In this document: positions 50,585 through 59,352 of the stretch, piece after piece
Numbering within the stretch: position 1 is the stretch's first letter
How the letters are laid out: every line of letters starts with the position of its first letter
Assembly (NCBI GenBank): GCA_964023275.1
Contig: OZ029915.1
Coordinates: forward strand, 38,713,238-38,777,237
Direction: 5' to 3'
Length of the DNA: 64,000 nt
Origin: Norana najaformis
Taxonomy: Eukaryota; Annelida; Clitellata; Crassiclitellata; Hormogastridae
The notes under the pieces: generated by a model
What the model was told of the DNA's origin: nothing
The model's input: the letters and a program-made list of their open reading frames with translations, nothing else
Databases searched by the model: none
Position numbers and translations under genes: made by a program

Positions 50585-53492
50585 ATGCCACTGTTCAAAA
50601 AGGTGAGCGTAGACACTGGTTCTATGCTCGAGACACACTGCCGATCTCTGAGACGATGTCGCTTCCTCTTTCTGAAGGATCTGGATGTTTCGCAAGTGAT
50701 GGATTACATGGCACCAGATGAAGGTTTTCGACAGGAGCAGCGGGACACAATCTTTGCATGTCCAACACGTGAGCAACGGGTTGCAACATTCCTCGATTAT
50801 TTGGAGTCACGAGGGGAGCGAGCCTTTAGTCTGTTCGTGGAGGCACTAAAGGTGCGATACAAGCATCTGTACACGTATCTTGAGGAAACCATACAGACCA
50901 TTGATGAGTGGGATAACAGTCAGCATTCTGAGAACTCTTCTGTCAGTGGCTTGGTACTGCGCAGGATGTTACAGAAGCGCAGGATGGAATTGGCGGCACA
51001 GAGCGGTGAAGAAAGTGAAACTGTGATGGACAAGATCAGTGGCGACTTGCAGGGCAGTATCGCTAGTAATTACATAGACTGTTATTCGATCACTGCCAAA
51101 GGTCATCTACAAAAAGACAAATGGATCTTGCACATCGATGACTGTAAGCCCTGTTCTCTGCAGGGAAACGAAAAATCCTACATGGCAGTTGTCTGTGCAA
51201 ATCTCATCTGTAGGCAGATTGACTGGTCAACTTTTAAACTTCCACCAGATTTCAAAAGACCTCCAAGTGACTTAATACCAGCTTATGTGTTTGAAAAAGA
51301 AAGTAGCTATGTTTTTTCATCTATTTCAAGACAGACAAGTCGTGATGTGGGAGATTCTGTGATGACTGGGCACAGAAGGAGAGAGAAGACAGATCCCGGA
51401 AACAAATGTGATATGCGTGGTTGCATTCCTACTGCTTCTTTTCGTCTGCGTTCATCTATGCCACCACCACCTGTTCCTCCAAAACCAGAAAATTTGCCTA
51501 TGTGGGGCATAGCAGGCAGCCCACCTTTGCCAAAGCCACGTGCTGCATCCGATACTCTGAGTGTTACTCCACCACCGAGAACAACAAGCAAGATTTCACT
51601 TCCGAACGGTCAAGTCAAACCTCCGGTGCCAAAAAACAAGCCATGTATCCGCATACCTCATAGTCAGTCAGCTCACAGCGCTCTCACAACCCGAACAAAA
51701 GTTTCTGTCATTCCTTCTGTGTCTGAAGAAATGGAGGAAAAAACAGGAATTTCGAAATCATCTTCTTTAATTGAGAGAAACTTTGATGAGACAGACAGCG
51801 AAGATGCTGATCGTGTGTCACTTGATTATAACGTGAGCGTGGCCAGTACCCTGGAGCCAGAGGAAGAAGCAAAAGATGCTGGAGACGTGGAAAACGACAG
51901 TGATACTGCAAATGAAGATCCAGAAGCTGGAGGTTCTTTACTGACTGTGATCATCAATGGTTCTAGTTCAAGTCTTGGTCATTTGGACATCAATAAAAAT
52001 AGAACAAAAACCTCAACAGGAGAACAAATGCTGGAAGAATATACAGAGCAAGTGCTGGCTCAGAGACAAGATGAACTGGTGCCAGAGGTACAGATACAGG
52101 AAGAACCGATAAACAAAGAACAAGTTCAGGCTTGGGAACAAGAACAGACAGACGATCAAGCAGATAATGAACAGCAAATGGAACAACCATGTGATGTGCT
52201 GGCTTTGCCTGTTACTGGCACCCTGCTTTCTCCTGCAGAAGATTGCAAAGAGGAAGTCAAATATGATTTGCCACCAAGAGAAGACCTTGAAGATTATGGG
52301 TCACGGCAAATGGAAAATGATTCAGACTCACCAAATGCTAACGATCAGTGTACGCGTCTTCCAAAACCTTCTGTTGACCAACCAGCATTTGCGGATGATG
52401 AATTTTCGTCTGATAATTCATATTATGAGGAAATTGAACAGTTCTTTGTTGACTGCCCATCTCCTCCTGTACAGAATTGTGCGGCTTATCTTGATCCGTC
52501 TACGTCATCCTTGAGAAAGAGAGCCTCAAATCGATCTTCGTATCATTATACACTGAACGAGTTCAGAAAATCTGGCCGAAAGTTTCTATGCAGAAATTCA
52601 CTTCTGCTAGTAGAAACAGATTCTTCGTGTTTAGACTCAAAATCTGTAAGTGATCATCTGAATGCTGTAATTAATGGTGAACCACAGCAAGAGCAGGACT
52701 CATCAGATGTTTTCAAAGGTACAGTCTTAGGTTTTGATAAAGAAGGATTTGCTTTCTATATCCCTAGTCATTTGTTGAAGAAATATGGCGAGCCAGAAGG
52801 TGAACCGTGGTTTTATCCAACAAGTATGACATCAAGGCAGGCGTCTTTGTTTCTGTCCAGCGTGAAACAGGAAGGCTGTTTTGTCGTGTATTGTCCAGAA
52901 GACAATAAGTCCAATGTAGCCTACAACCTTTCAGTCTGTCTGGCAAACGGAGATGTTGTACACTATCACATCCTTGAAAACATTCATGGTGATTTTGGAA
53001 TAGAAGGACATGATCATACTTTTATGACTGTCAGTGAACTGGTAGAATACTTTAGGCGAAATAAGAGCTCGTTGGCAACTCGTCTCAGGCGCCCAATGAG
53101 ATGTGCAAAGCATCCCATAACACCAGGTTACCATTATGACATTCGGTACGAACTTAATCGCAGTGATCTGTCTCTGACTGGAAACATAATAGGTCAGGGC
53201 AACTTTGGGGTCGTCTGCTCTGGTCTGTATCGCAATACATCAGTTGCTGTCAAAGTGTTGCAGAAGTCAGATAATTTAACTCCTGCTGATGAAGACGATT
53301 TTATTGAAGAAGCACTTGCAATGATGGAGTTAAGACATGATCACATTGTGTGTCTGGTGGGAGTTAGTTGCAGGCTGCGTCCTTACTTCCTTGTTACAGA
53401 GTACATGCAAAAAGGGAATCTCAAAGATTGTTTGCGTAATGGTGTTATACAATTGGACAACATGGACATGCTGTTTTGTTGTCTGTATTCAG
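50585..53492 (+). CDS. Kinase gene exon 1: CARD, linker, SH2-like, kinase N-lobe
   Basis: Single 2.9-kb exon of 969 codons plus one base. The start ATG has A at -3 and an in-frame TGA 12 bases upstream. The CARD resembles the CARD9/10/11/14 type: VMDYMAPDEGFRQEQRD, then TREQRVATFLDYLESRGERA and FSLFVEALKVRYKHLYTYLE. The linker has PPPPVPPKPE (293-302, a class II SH3 ligand), PPLPKP (313-318) and a YEEI site (614-617). SH2: WFYPTSMTSRQAS start (742), CFVVYC (765-770) in the place of FLVRES, and HYHI (793-796) on strand D. Kinase N-lobe: GQGNFGVV glycine loop (870-877), catalytic lysine in VAVK (K890), helix C glutamate E909, hinge LVTEYMQKGNL. It ends at the donor CAG|GTATGT. Confidence 0.88.
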
Positions 53493-56400
53493 GTATGTAG
53501 TAATCAGAATGTTTGATAAATAATCTTAGATGATGAGATTGTTAGTTTTTGGATGATTTTAACTCTGTTGCATTTTGTAGGGAAGGTTATCCATAAGTAA
53601 GATCGAGTAGGGATTTATATATTGTGTTCAAATTATTAAAAGTGTGAGTCTTTTAAAGGTAACCTATATCACCACTGTATGATTCGCTTCTTTGCAAATT
53701 TGTCTCTATCATGTGATCACTTTGAGCAAATCCACTATGGCCTTTTCACTGCCTGTGCCCCCAGTTTCATTTTCATTTGAAACAGATGTACAAAGTTGAG
53801 GTCAGTAACTTGTGTAATAAATAGTGTTCACTCATAATTAATCAGTTTTACAGTTGTCCTCTGATTTCCATATTCTTGTATGGTTATGACATTACACTTA
53901 TCCTTTGTTGAAATTGATATCTACCTTAAGGGGAATTACGTCTTATAGATGATTTCAGTCTTTAGATAGAGTTTGAAATTATTATTATTTAAGACAAACA
54001 TGCATAAAGCAATGACCTTACTCTACCTATTTGGCACCAATTGAATTTAGTATATAGTTATCTTATCTTTGGGGTTGAAAGGAGTAATGGAGATTTTCTG
54101 CTGCAAGAGACAACATCATGAGCATGTTTAAAGCATCAGGTGCAAAGAGTCCAAACTGGAATACTTTAAGTAGGGTTCACAGTTCAACAAACTTTGATGT
54201 ATCAGGAACTCAGTTATAGCCAGTCCACAGGTTGGTTGTTAGAAGTAAACTGCTGGAAAGAAGCGATGACATTCATGAAGATTCCTTGCTGTTATTCCTT
54301 GTGCAATATTGCTGAGTCATAGGGGTGTCAAAACAGATGTTATTAAATGGTAAAATACACTAAATGACTAATGGATCCTTATACACTATTGAAACTTTTA
54401 TTTATTCAATTTAAACAACACCAGTGATGGCAGCCAATGAGATCTTGTTTAAAATCTCGAAAGTCGGTAAATGCATAATTAAGAGCCGAAAATTAAACAG
54501 TTGTTCAACAGGCCTACTGAGTCGCAATACTTAAATAAACAAACAAGTTATTTGATTGAAGTGAAATAGCTATATATGGCATGATCTAGAGCTGTACCTG
54601 GTTTCATGATATACCGTATGCACTCTTCTTATTTCCTTGAGAAAAAGAGCCTCAAATCAATCTTCATTTGGGTAATGCAATTGACTGTAAGCTCAGAATA
54701 GATGGAATCCTCATACATACAGTTTGTTAGAGTCGAAAATATGAATAAACTAAATTAGGAGTTTTGAAGTAAATTAAGATGTGAAGTTCTGAGGTAAATT
54801 GAGATGCCTGATCTTAAAGATGTTAAATAATGTTTCAGAACTTTCAGTTGACAAGATATGCATTATTTTTAGTTCTTAAATATGTTTTGTTTAGTACAAT
54901 TCTTTTAATATAATCAGAACAGCATTTGGTTCATGAGCTAGAAAGCTTGATTACATGATTCTGTATTTATATATCTGGTCTATGGGCCACCCAGACCTCC
55001 TTAACTGTTATCTTTTTGGGGCCACCCTGTACATTTTGGTTTCACAACCTTCGCCCCTGAGGCAATGTCAGGTAGCCACAAGAGGTTGAAGACTACTGAC
55101 AATATGATAGACTGAAACTCCATTAATCGTCTCTGAATACCTAACCACCTACCAGAGCCTAAGATTTTGAGATGATCGATAGCCCTTTGTCTCCGATTTC
55201 TGAAGCTATCACGAATTCTCGTAGACTCTGAGGAAATAACATTCTTGTGGCAGTATGAGTTGGTGTGAGCTACCACTGTCTGCTGCATGGCCGCCAGTTT
55301 GCCTCCAGTGATTACCATTACTAACCAGAGCTGTTTAATGTACCAGCATCCTGTTGCAGAGGTTAATACTGCATCGTCATTCCATTTATCTTTCACTGGT
55401 CTGAGCTGAACTGCCACTGTGTAGGCAACACATGTAATGATCAAGTATTTGTTTATCTCAGGGTGCAATTAGAAGTGTTGCCCAGCGACTAGTGGGTGGA
55501 TTGGTGGCCTGGATAAATGATTTTGTCCAATTCCAGAGTGGAGTTCAACTAGATAACAACTCCTTAAAGAACACCATACGGTCTTTCAGTTCCTGCAAAG
55601 TGGTGCAATGTTAGCTTGAAGATTAAGAGTTCAGTTGTATTTCTTTTCGATTGCTTCATTAACCAGTATTCGGCATTTCTCTGGTATGTTGCAAGCTTTT
55701 CGGCAGAACAGATAAGGAACATAAGTGAATGCTTTAGAACCTCTTATTATCTGGACTGCCTGCAATGTTATCAGAAAACTTGCAGCACTCTGGTGCACTG
55801 TCGGTTAAGTGGTGCAACAGTCAGTTTGCAAAGTTACACAACAGTCAAACTGAAGAGGGACAAGATTCAGCTGTGTTGGCAAGACGAGGAAAGTTGCTTT
55901 TTAACAACTTTAGCTGGACTGGCATTGACTTGAGAATTGTTTGCAAGAATGCACTGGATAACCCATTACCATCACATTCTGTTGATGTTCTTTTGACAAT
56001 AATCTGTTCAGACTCTTAAAACATGACCGAGGGCCAGCACTGTTTAACTGTGTTTGTCACACCATAAGGAATTTCATCCGTTTTTTTTCATGTCTAGCTC
56101 TGCCTGACCATAATCTTGTTAAAGACATTTTGCTTATCTTCCAGCTATTTTTCCAATTACTGTAAATATAAATCTTGGAAATTTCTCAGCACTACACAAA
56201 GCCTCATCAGAGAACAGCTTATGCACTGGCACAGTATAAAATCAAGCCTGCAAGAGTTCATTTTCAGTGCCACATGGGGTCAAATACCAAATAAAATACA
56301 GGTTGTGGTGCATTGCACTTTTTCTTATTGTTGAATGTGTAATTACTTTGTTTAATTTTTCAGTTGGTGTCTGCGATGCAATACCTCGAGAGTCTTCACT

Positions 56401-57269
56401 TCATGCTGCACAGAGACCTGGCAGCACGAAACTTTCTAGTCGATGACCACCTAAGTATTAAGCTGGCTGACTTCGGGAGGGCACGACTTGTTTCTGACGA
56501 CTACTACCAGGCTCCTCGGACTGAGAAACTCTGCATCAAATGGGCGTCTCCGGAAGTGCTAATCTACTCCCACTACAGCACAAAATCAGATGTTTGGGCG
56601 CTCGGCGTGGTGTTTTGGGAAGTGTTCAGTTCAGGTGCACGACCATTCAGTTTATTTTCCGGTGAACAGACAGCTATGTATGTTACAGGAGGTGGTCGAC
56701 TGGATAAGCCACCAGGATGCCCTCCAGATCTTTATGACATGATGAAGAGCTGCTGGCTGGAAGATCCTGATGATCGGCCATCGTTCCACGATCTTGACGA
56801 GATTCTAAAAAGCAAATCGAGCATCTATTACTCAAAACCATCAATTCAAACACTGAATCACAGGCGTCCTGTATCTGATGCTCCCAAACAGGTGTCCCCT
56901 CTTCCACCAAAGCAGAAAACTCCATCTGGCAAATCCGTCACTTCTCCGACTTCAACTGGAACCAATTCGCGCAAGTCTAACGTTCGTGATAAAAGCTCCA
57001 AATGCGACCCAACAAATGAAAATCTGCTGAAGAGTAAGGGCGACACACGATACATTCTTAACCACGAAGGCCCGTTCACAAACTACTTATCTGATATTTC
57101 CATCGCCACTGTCTCATCAGAAATCATGGACATCGACCAAGATGTTTCACGAGGTGATCGAATTCGAAAAAGTTTGCGTAGGTTAATCAATAAAAAGTCC
57201 AAGACAAAGATAAATGAACTTGGTGGCAAAGTAGTCCATGTTTCACAAGACTACCCTGCAGCACACTAA
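50585..57269 (+). CDS. CARD-SH2-tyrosine kinase (gene level)
   Basis: Predicted cytoplasmic non-receptor tyrosine kinase of about 1270 residues in two recognised coding exons (50585-53492 and 56364-57269). Domain order: CARD (about 15-102), an unassigned conserved-looking block (about 160-226), proline-rich and acidic linkers, SH2-like domain (about 742-835), kinase domain (about 855 to exon 2 residue 150) and a basic Ser/Thr-rich tail. There is no signal peptide or membrane segment. By family knowledge a CARD joins oligomeric signalling platforms through CARD-CARD contacts; fused to a kinase it could couple assembly to tyrosine phosphorylation (inference). The two exons do not join in phase as written (donor after one base of a codon, acceptor in phase 0), so the model has either an indel or a missing small exon. 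It converges with the DEX1-like gene downstream. Confidence 0.85.
53493..56363 (+). other. Intron inside the kinase domain
   Basis: 2.87-kb intron with GTATGT donor and TTTTTCAG acceptor, interrupting helix E just before the catalytic loop. It holds a 155-codon minus-strand frame (55001-55468) next to TACAGGGTGGCCCC, which resembles ends of small DNA transposons, and open plus-strand stretches at 55.46-56.02 kb. None is recognised. A segment at about 54635-54670 resembles a piece of exon 1. A small in-phase exon of 3n+2 bases may be hidden here. Confidence 0.5.
56364..57269 (+). CDS. Kinase gene exon 2: catalytic loop, C-lobe and tail
   Basis: 301 residues after the acceptor TTTTTCAG. It starts in helix E (LVSAMQYLES) and carries the catalytic loop HRDLAARN (16-23), DFG (36-38), paired activation-loop tyrosines (47-48), KWASPEVL (APE replaced by SPE, 62-64), DVWALGVVFWEVFSSG and the closing CWLEDPDDRPSF motif. 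HRDLAARN, rather than HRDLRAAN, argues against the Src family proper and fits Fer, Csk, Abl or Syk-like kinases. All catalytic residues are present, so activity is expected. The last 150 residues are a low-complexity Ser/Thr/Lys tail with PLPPKQ and a basic RKSLRRLINKKSK stretch. Stop is TAA at 57267-57269. Confidence 0.92.
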   Translation: MVSAMQYLESLHFMLHRDLAARNFLVDDHLSIKLADFGRARLVSDDYYQAPRTEKLCIKWASPEVLIYSHYSTKSDVWALGVVFWEVFSSGARPFSLFSGEQTAMYVTGGGRLDKPPGCPPDLYDMMKSCWLEDPDDRPSFHDLDEILKSKSSIYYSKPSIQTLNHRRPVSDAPKQVSPLPPKQKTPSGKSVTSPTSTGTNSRKSNVRDKSSKCDPTNENLLKSKGDTRYILNHEGPFTNYLSDISIATVSSEIMDIDQDVSRGDRIRKSLRRLINKKSKTKINELGGKVVHVSQDYPAAH

Positions 57270-57343
57270 ATCTAGTTTGACTGATAATAGTACCAATACT
57301 GTTATTATTAAATTATTGATAATAATTTAATAGTATCCACTAT

Positions 57344-57349
57344 AATAAA
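57344..57349 (+). promoter_or_regulatory. Polyadenylation signal of the kinase gene
   Basis: AATAAA 75 bases after the stop codon, the first canonical hexamer on this strand. Others may be used further on. Confidence 0.5.
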
Positions 57350-57419
57350 TTTGTGCTGTGGTCTTCACAGTTTTGTTCCCGCTTGTCAACATTTGTACCT
57401 GTTTAGCATGACAGACTGT

Positions 57420-57485
57420 ACTCATAAACTTGAGATTTCTACAGCACCCAAAGAAAGTAGTAGTGGGAACCAGTTTAGGCTTACA
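57420..57485 (+). repeat. Fragment of repeat family B
   Basis: ACTCATAAACTTGAGATTTC, then TACAGCACCCAAAGAAAG and GGGAACCAGTTTAGGCTTAC, matching the first 65 bases of the family with several changes. It lies in the putative kinase 3' UTR or just beyond. Confidence 0.6.
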
Positions 57486-58299
57486 GATGATTTTAAGCAG
57501 TCTAGTTTTAAGTTATCCAAAATGTGTTACAATTTTGGTGAACACATTTTGCTTACAATCGAGTTTTTATAATTCTGAGTATTTTTACTACTACTTGTAG
57601 TTCGGTTAGCATTTTCCGTGCTGGTCACAGTTGAAGATGTTTTTGGCAATTTGTAGTTTTTACAGTAATGTCTGTGTATATATTTTTGCTGTTGAAGAAC
57701 GTTTTTGTTCATTCTTGTAACCAAACCCTGAAGCATCTACTGTATATTGTCTGAACGACTGCAACATGAGATACAAAGTTGTCAAATGAGTTGTACGAGT
57801 TAATCTTGACAGTCAGTACAGGACATAAACAGATTTAGGAAACCTATTTATGGTTCATAACTAATTATATACAGATGTTTAATTTTAATGGTGTTCATTT
57901 AATATTTGCACAATATTAGGCAAGAATCATGTGTATACATGATACAATTTATTAAAGTTTGTATACAATACAAGTTATTAAAGTTTATACCAAAACTGTT
58001 TGGTTTCTTAAGCCTTTTGTACGTGTTGGAAATTTGTACGCTGTAGGGTTTTAGATTGATCGGTAGTTTGTGTGATTAAGTCTTCCTTGACTATCAGTTG
58101 TCAAATGCATTGTTTTCTAATTCAAAATTCCTTGGCCACCATTAGCTGTGATCCATGTGATCAGCGAGAGAATCCACGTCAGAAGCTTGCATTTGTTGAT
58201 CTGGGGCTTATCAATAATGTTCAAATCTGTCTGCTTCAGCAAGTTGCTATACCAATTTAAAGACTAAATATCAATCATTTCAACAGCAGGCTTATAACC

Positions 58300-58605
58300 C
58301 TCTAACACCCTGCAATTGACCAGGTGGCGAGTCTCCATATCCCAATGTGGGGCTTAGGGGAGGTACTCTTTTTATACTTAGACTCCCAGTCAGCAGTGGA
58401 TGAATTTCCAATTAAAGGCCCTGGACATGAGGACAGCACATTGTGAGGATTTGCCGCTTACTTGCCAGTTCTTGCCGATAGCAAACTAAACTGCTCAGTG
58501 ACAAAGGCATTTGTGCACAATGAACTTGCCCAGCATCATTACCAGGAGTCTGCTCAGGAGGCTCAAACCCACAATCGTTAGATTACAGACTAGGTGCACT
58601 ACCGA
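58300..58605 (-). mobile_element. Possible tRNA-derived SINE (family C)
   Basis: On the minus strand the head reads GGTAGTGCACCTAGTCTGTA, ATCTAACGATTGTGG and a B box GGTTTGAGCCTCC, the pattern of a tRNA-derived head. The body (GAGCAGACTCCTGGTAATG and on) runs towards GGAGACTCGCCACC. It differs from family A. A single copy was seen here, so the boundaries are approximate. Confidence 0.5.
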
Positions 58606-58830
58606 AAAGAACATGGTGTTGCACTCGTATGCCAGCTGACCAATGTGACTGCATTTGTTGCTCTGTCTCAGGTCTGGCTGGCAACCAATATGTTCACCCC
58701 ACAGTCTGGGATAAATTGCACCTTCAGTGTAATTTAGTGTCGAGCCTTGTTAGGAGTTGGCCATCAGGTTGGAATGGAATTCCTCTAGAGCTGCATATTA
58801 TGATTATAACCACCGATACTACATGCACAT

Positions 58831-58836
58831 TTTATT
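58831..58836 (-). promoter_or_regulatory. Possible polyadenylation signal of the DEX1-like gene
   Basis: TTTATT on the plus strand is AATAAA on the minus strand, about 520 bases after the DEX1-like stop codon. It is a plausible but not unique hexamer. Confidence 0.35.
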
Positions 58837-59352
58837 AAAGCTTATCAATTGTTCTCTATCTTTAAAAGGCGCTACACAAATTTACTAAATATTTGATACA
58901 CAATTAATAACTAGTGGCGATTATAGAGAAGTCTCTTCCAGTAGATTACTCAAGTCAGAGTATAAATAAACAGAAGACAGAACTGTGGAAGCGGTCTGGC
59001 TATATTACAAGATATTCACCTATCGAAATGATAAAATGCAGCACTCATAAATTAATCTCCCACATGTCTTGAGAGTCATCTAATAATGAGAACATCCAGA
59101 CCACAATCCCCTGCCAGAGATCATGACTTTGCAACAGTAACTGAACAAAACTTAGCTTCATGCAGATGACAGGAATTCTGCCTACTCTGAAATACATCAA
59201 TAACAAAGTCCATTTTGGATGTTAAACTTCTGTTGAAACACACTCTTGCATCAACTTGCGATGCCTAGATCGTGAGGACTTTCAGCCTCCGAGGAATGTG
59301 CAAACTGTAAACGACTCTCTGTGGTTGCAAACTGGTGCTGTTACCAAAAGAA

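Larger units (their letters stand above)
57270..59352. other. Convergent intergenic region and 3' UTRs
   Basis: The kinase 3' UTR lies at the left, with AATAAA at 57344-57349. The right part belongs to the minus-strand DEX1-like gene; TTTATT at 58831-58836 is an AATAAA for that strand. Between them are a fragment of repeat B and a SINE-like unit. No further gene was recognised. Confidence 0.5.

Noticed and set aside
51307-52514. Overlapping frames of 60-115 codons in the large kinase exon
   Set aside because: They are other-frame shadows of the 971-codon frame that carries the recognisable domains.
55466-55497. Candidate missing kinase exon after TTTATCTCAG
   Set aside because: The acceptor is good, but with the nearby donors the exon would be 13, 30, 34 or 42 bases, none of which is 3n+2, so it does not repair the phase.
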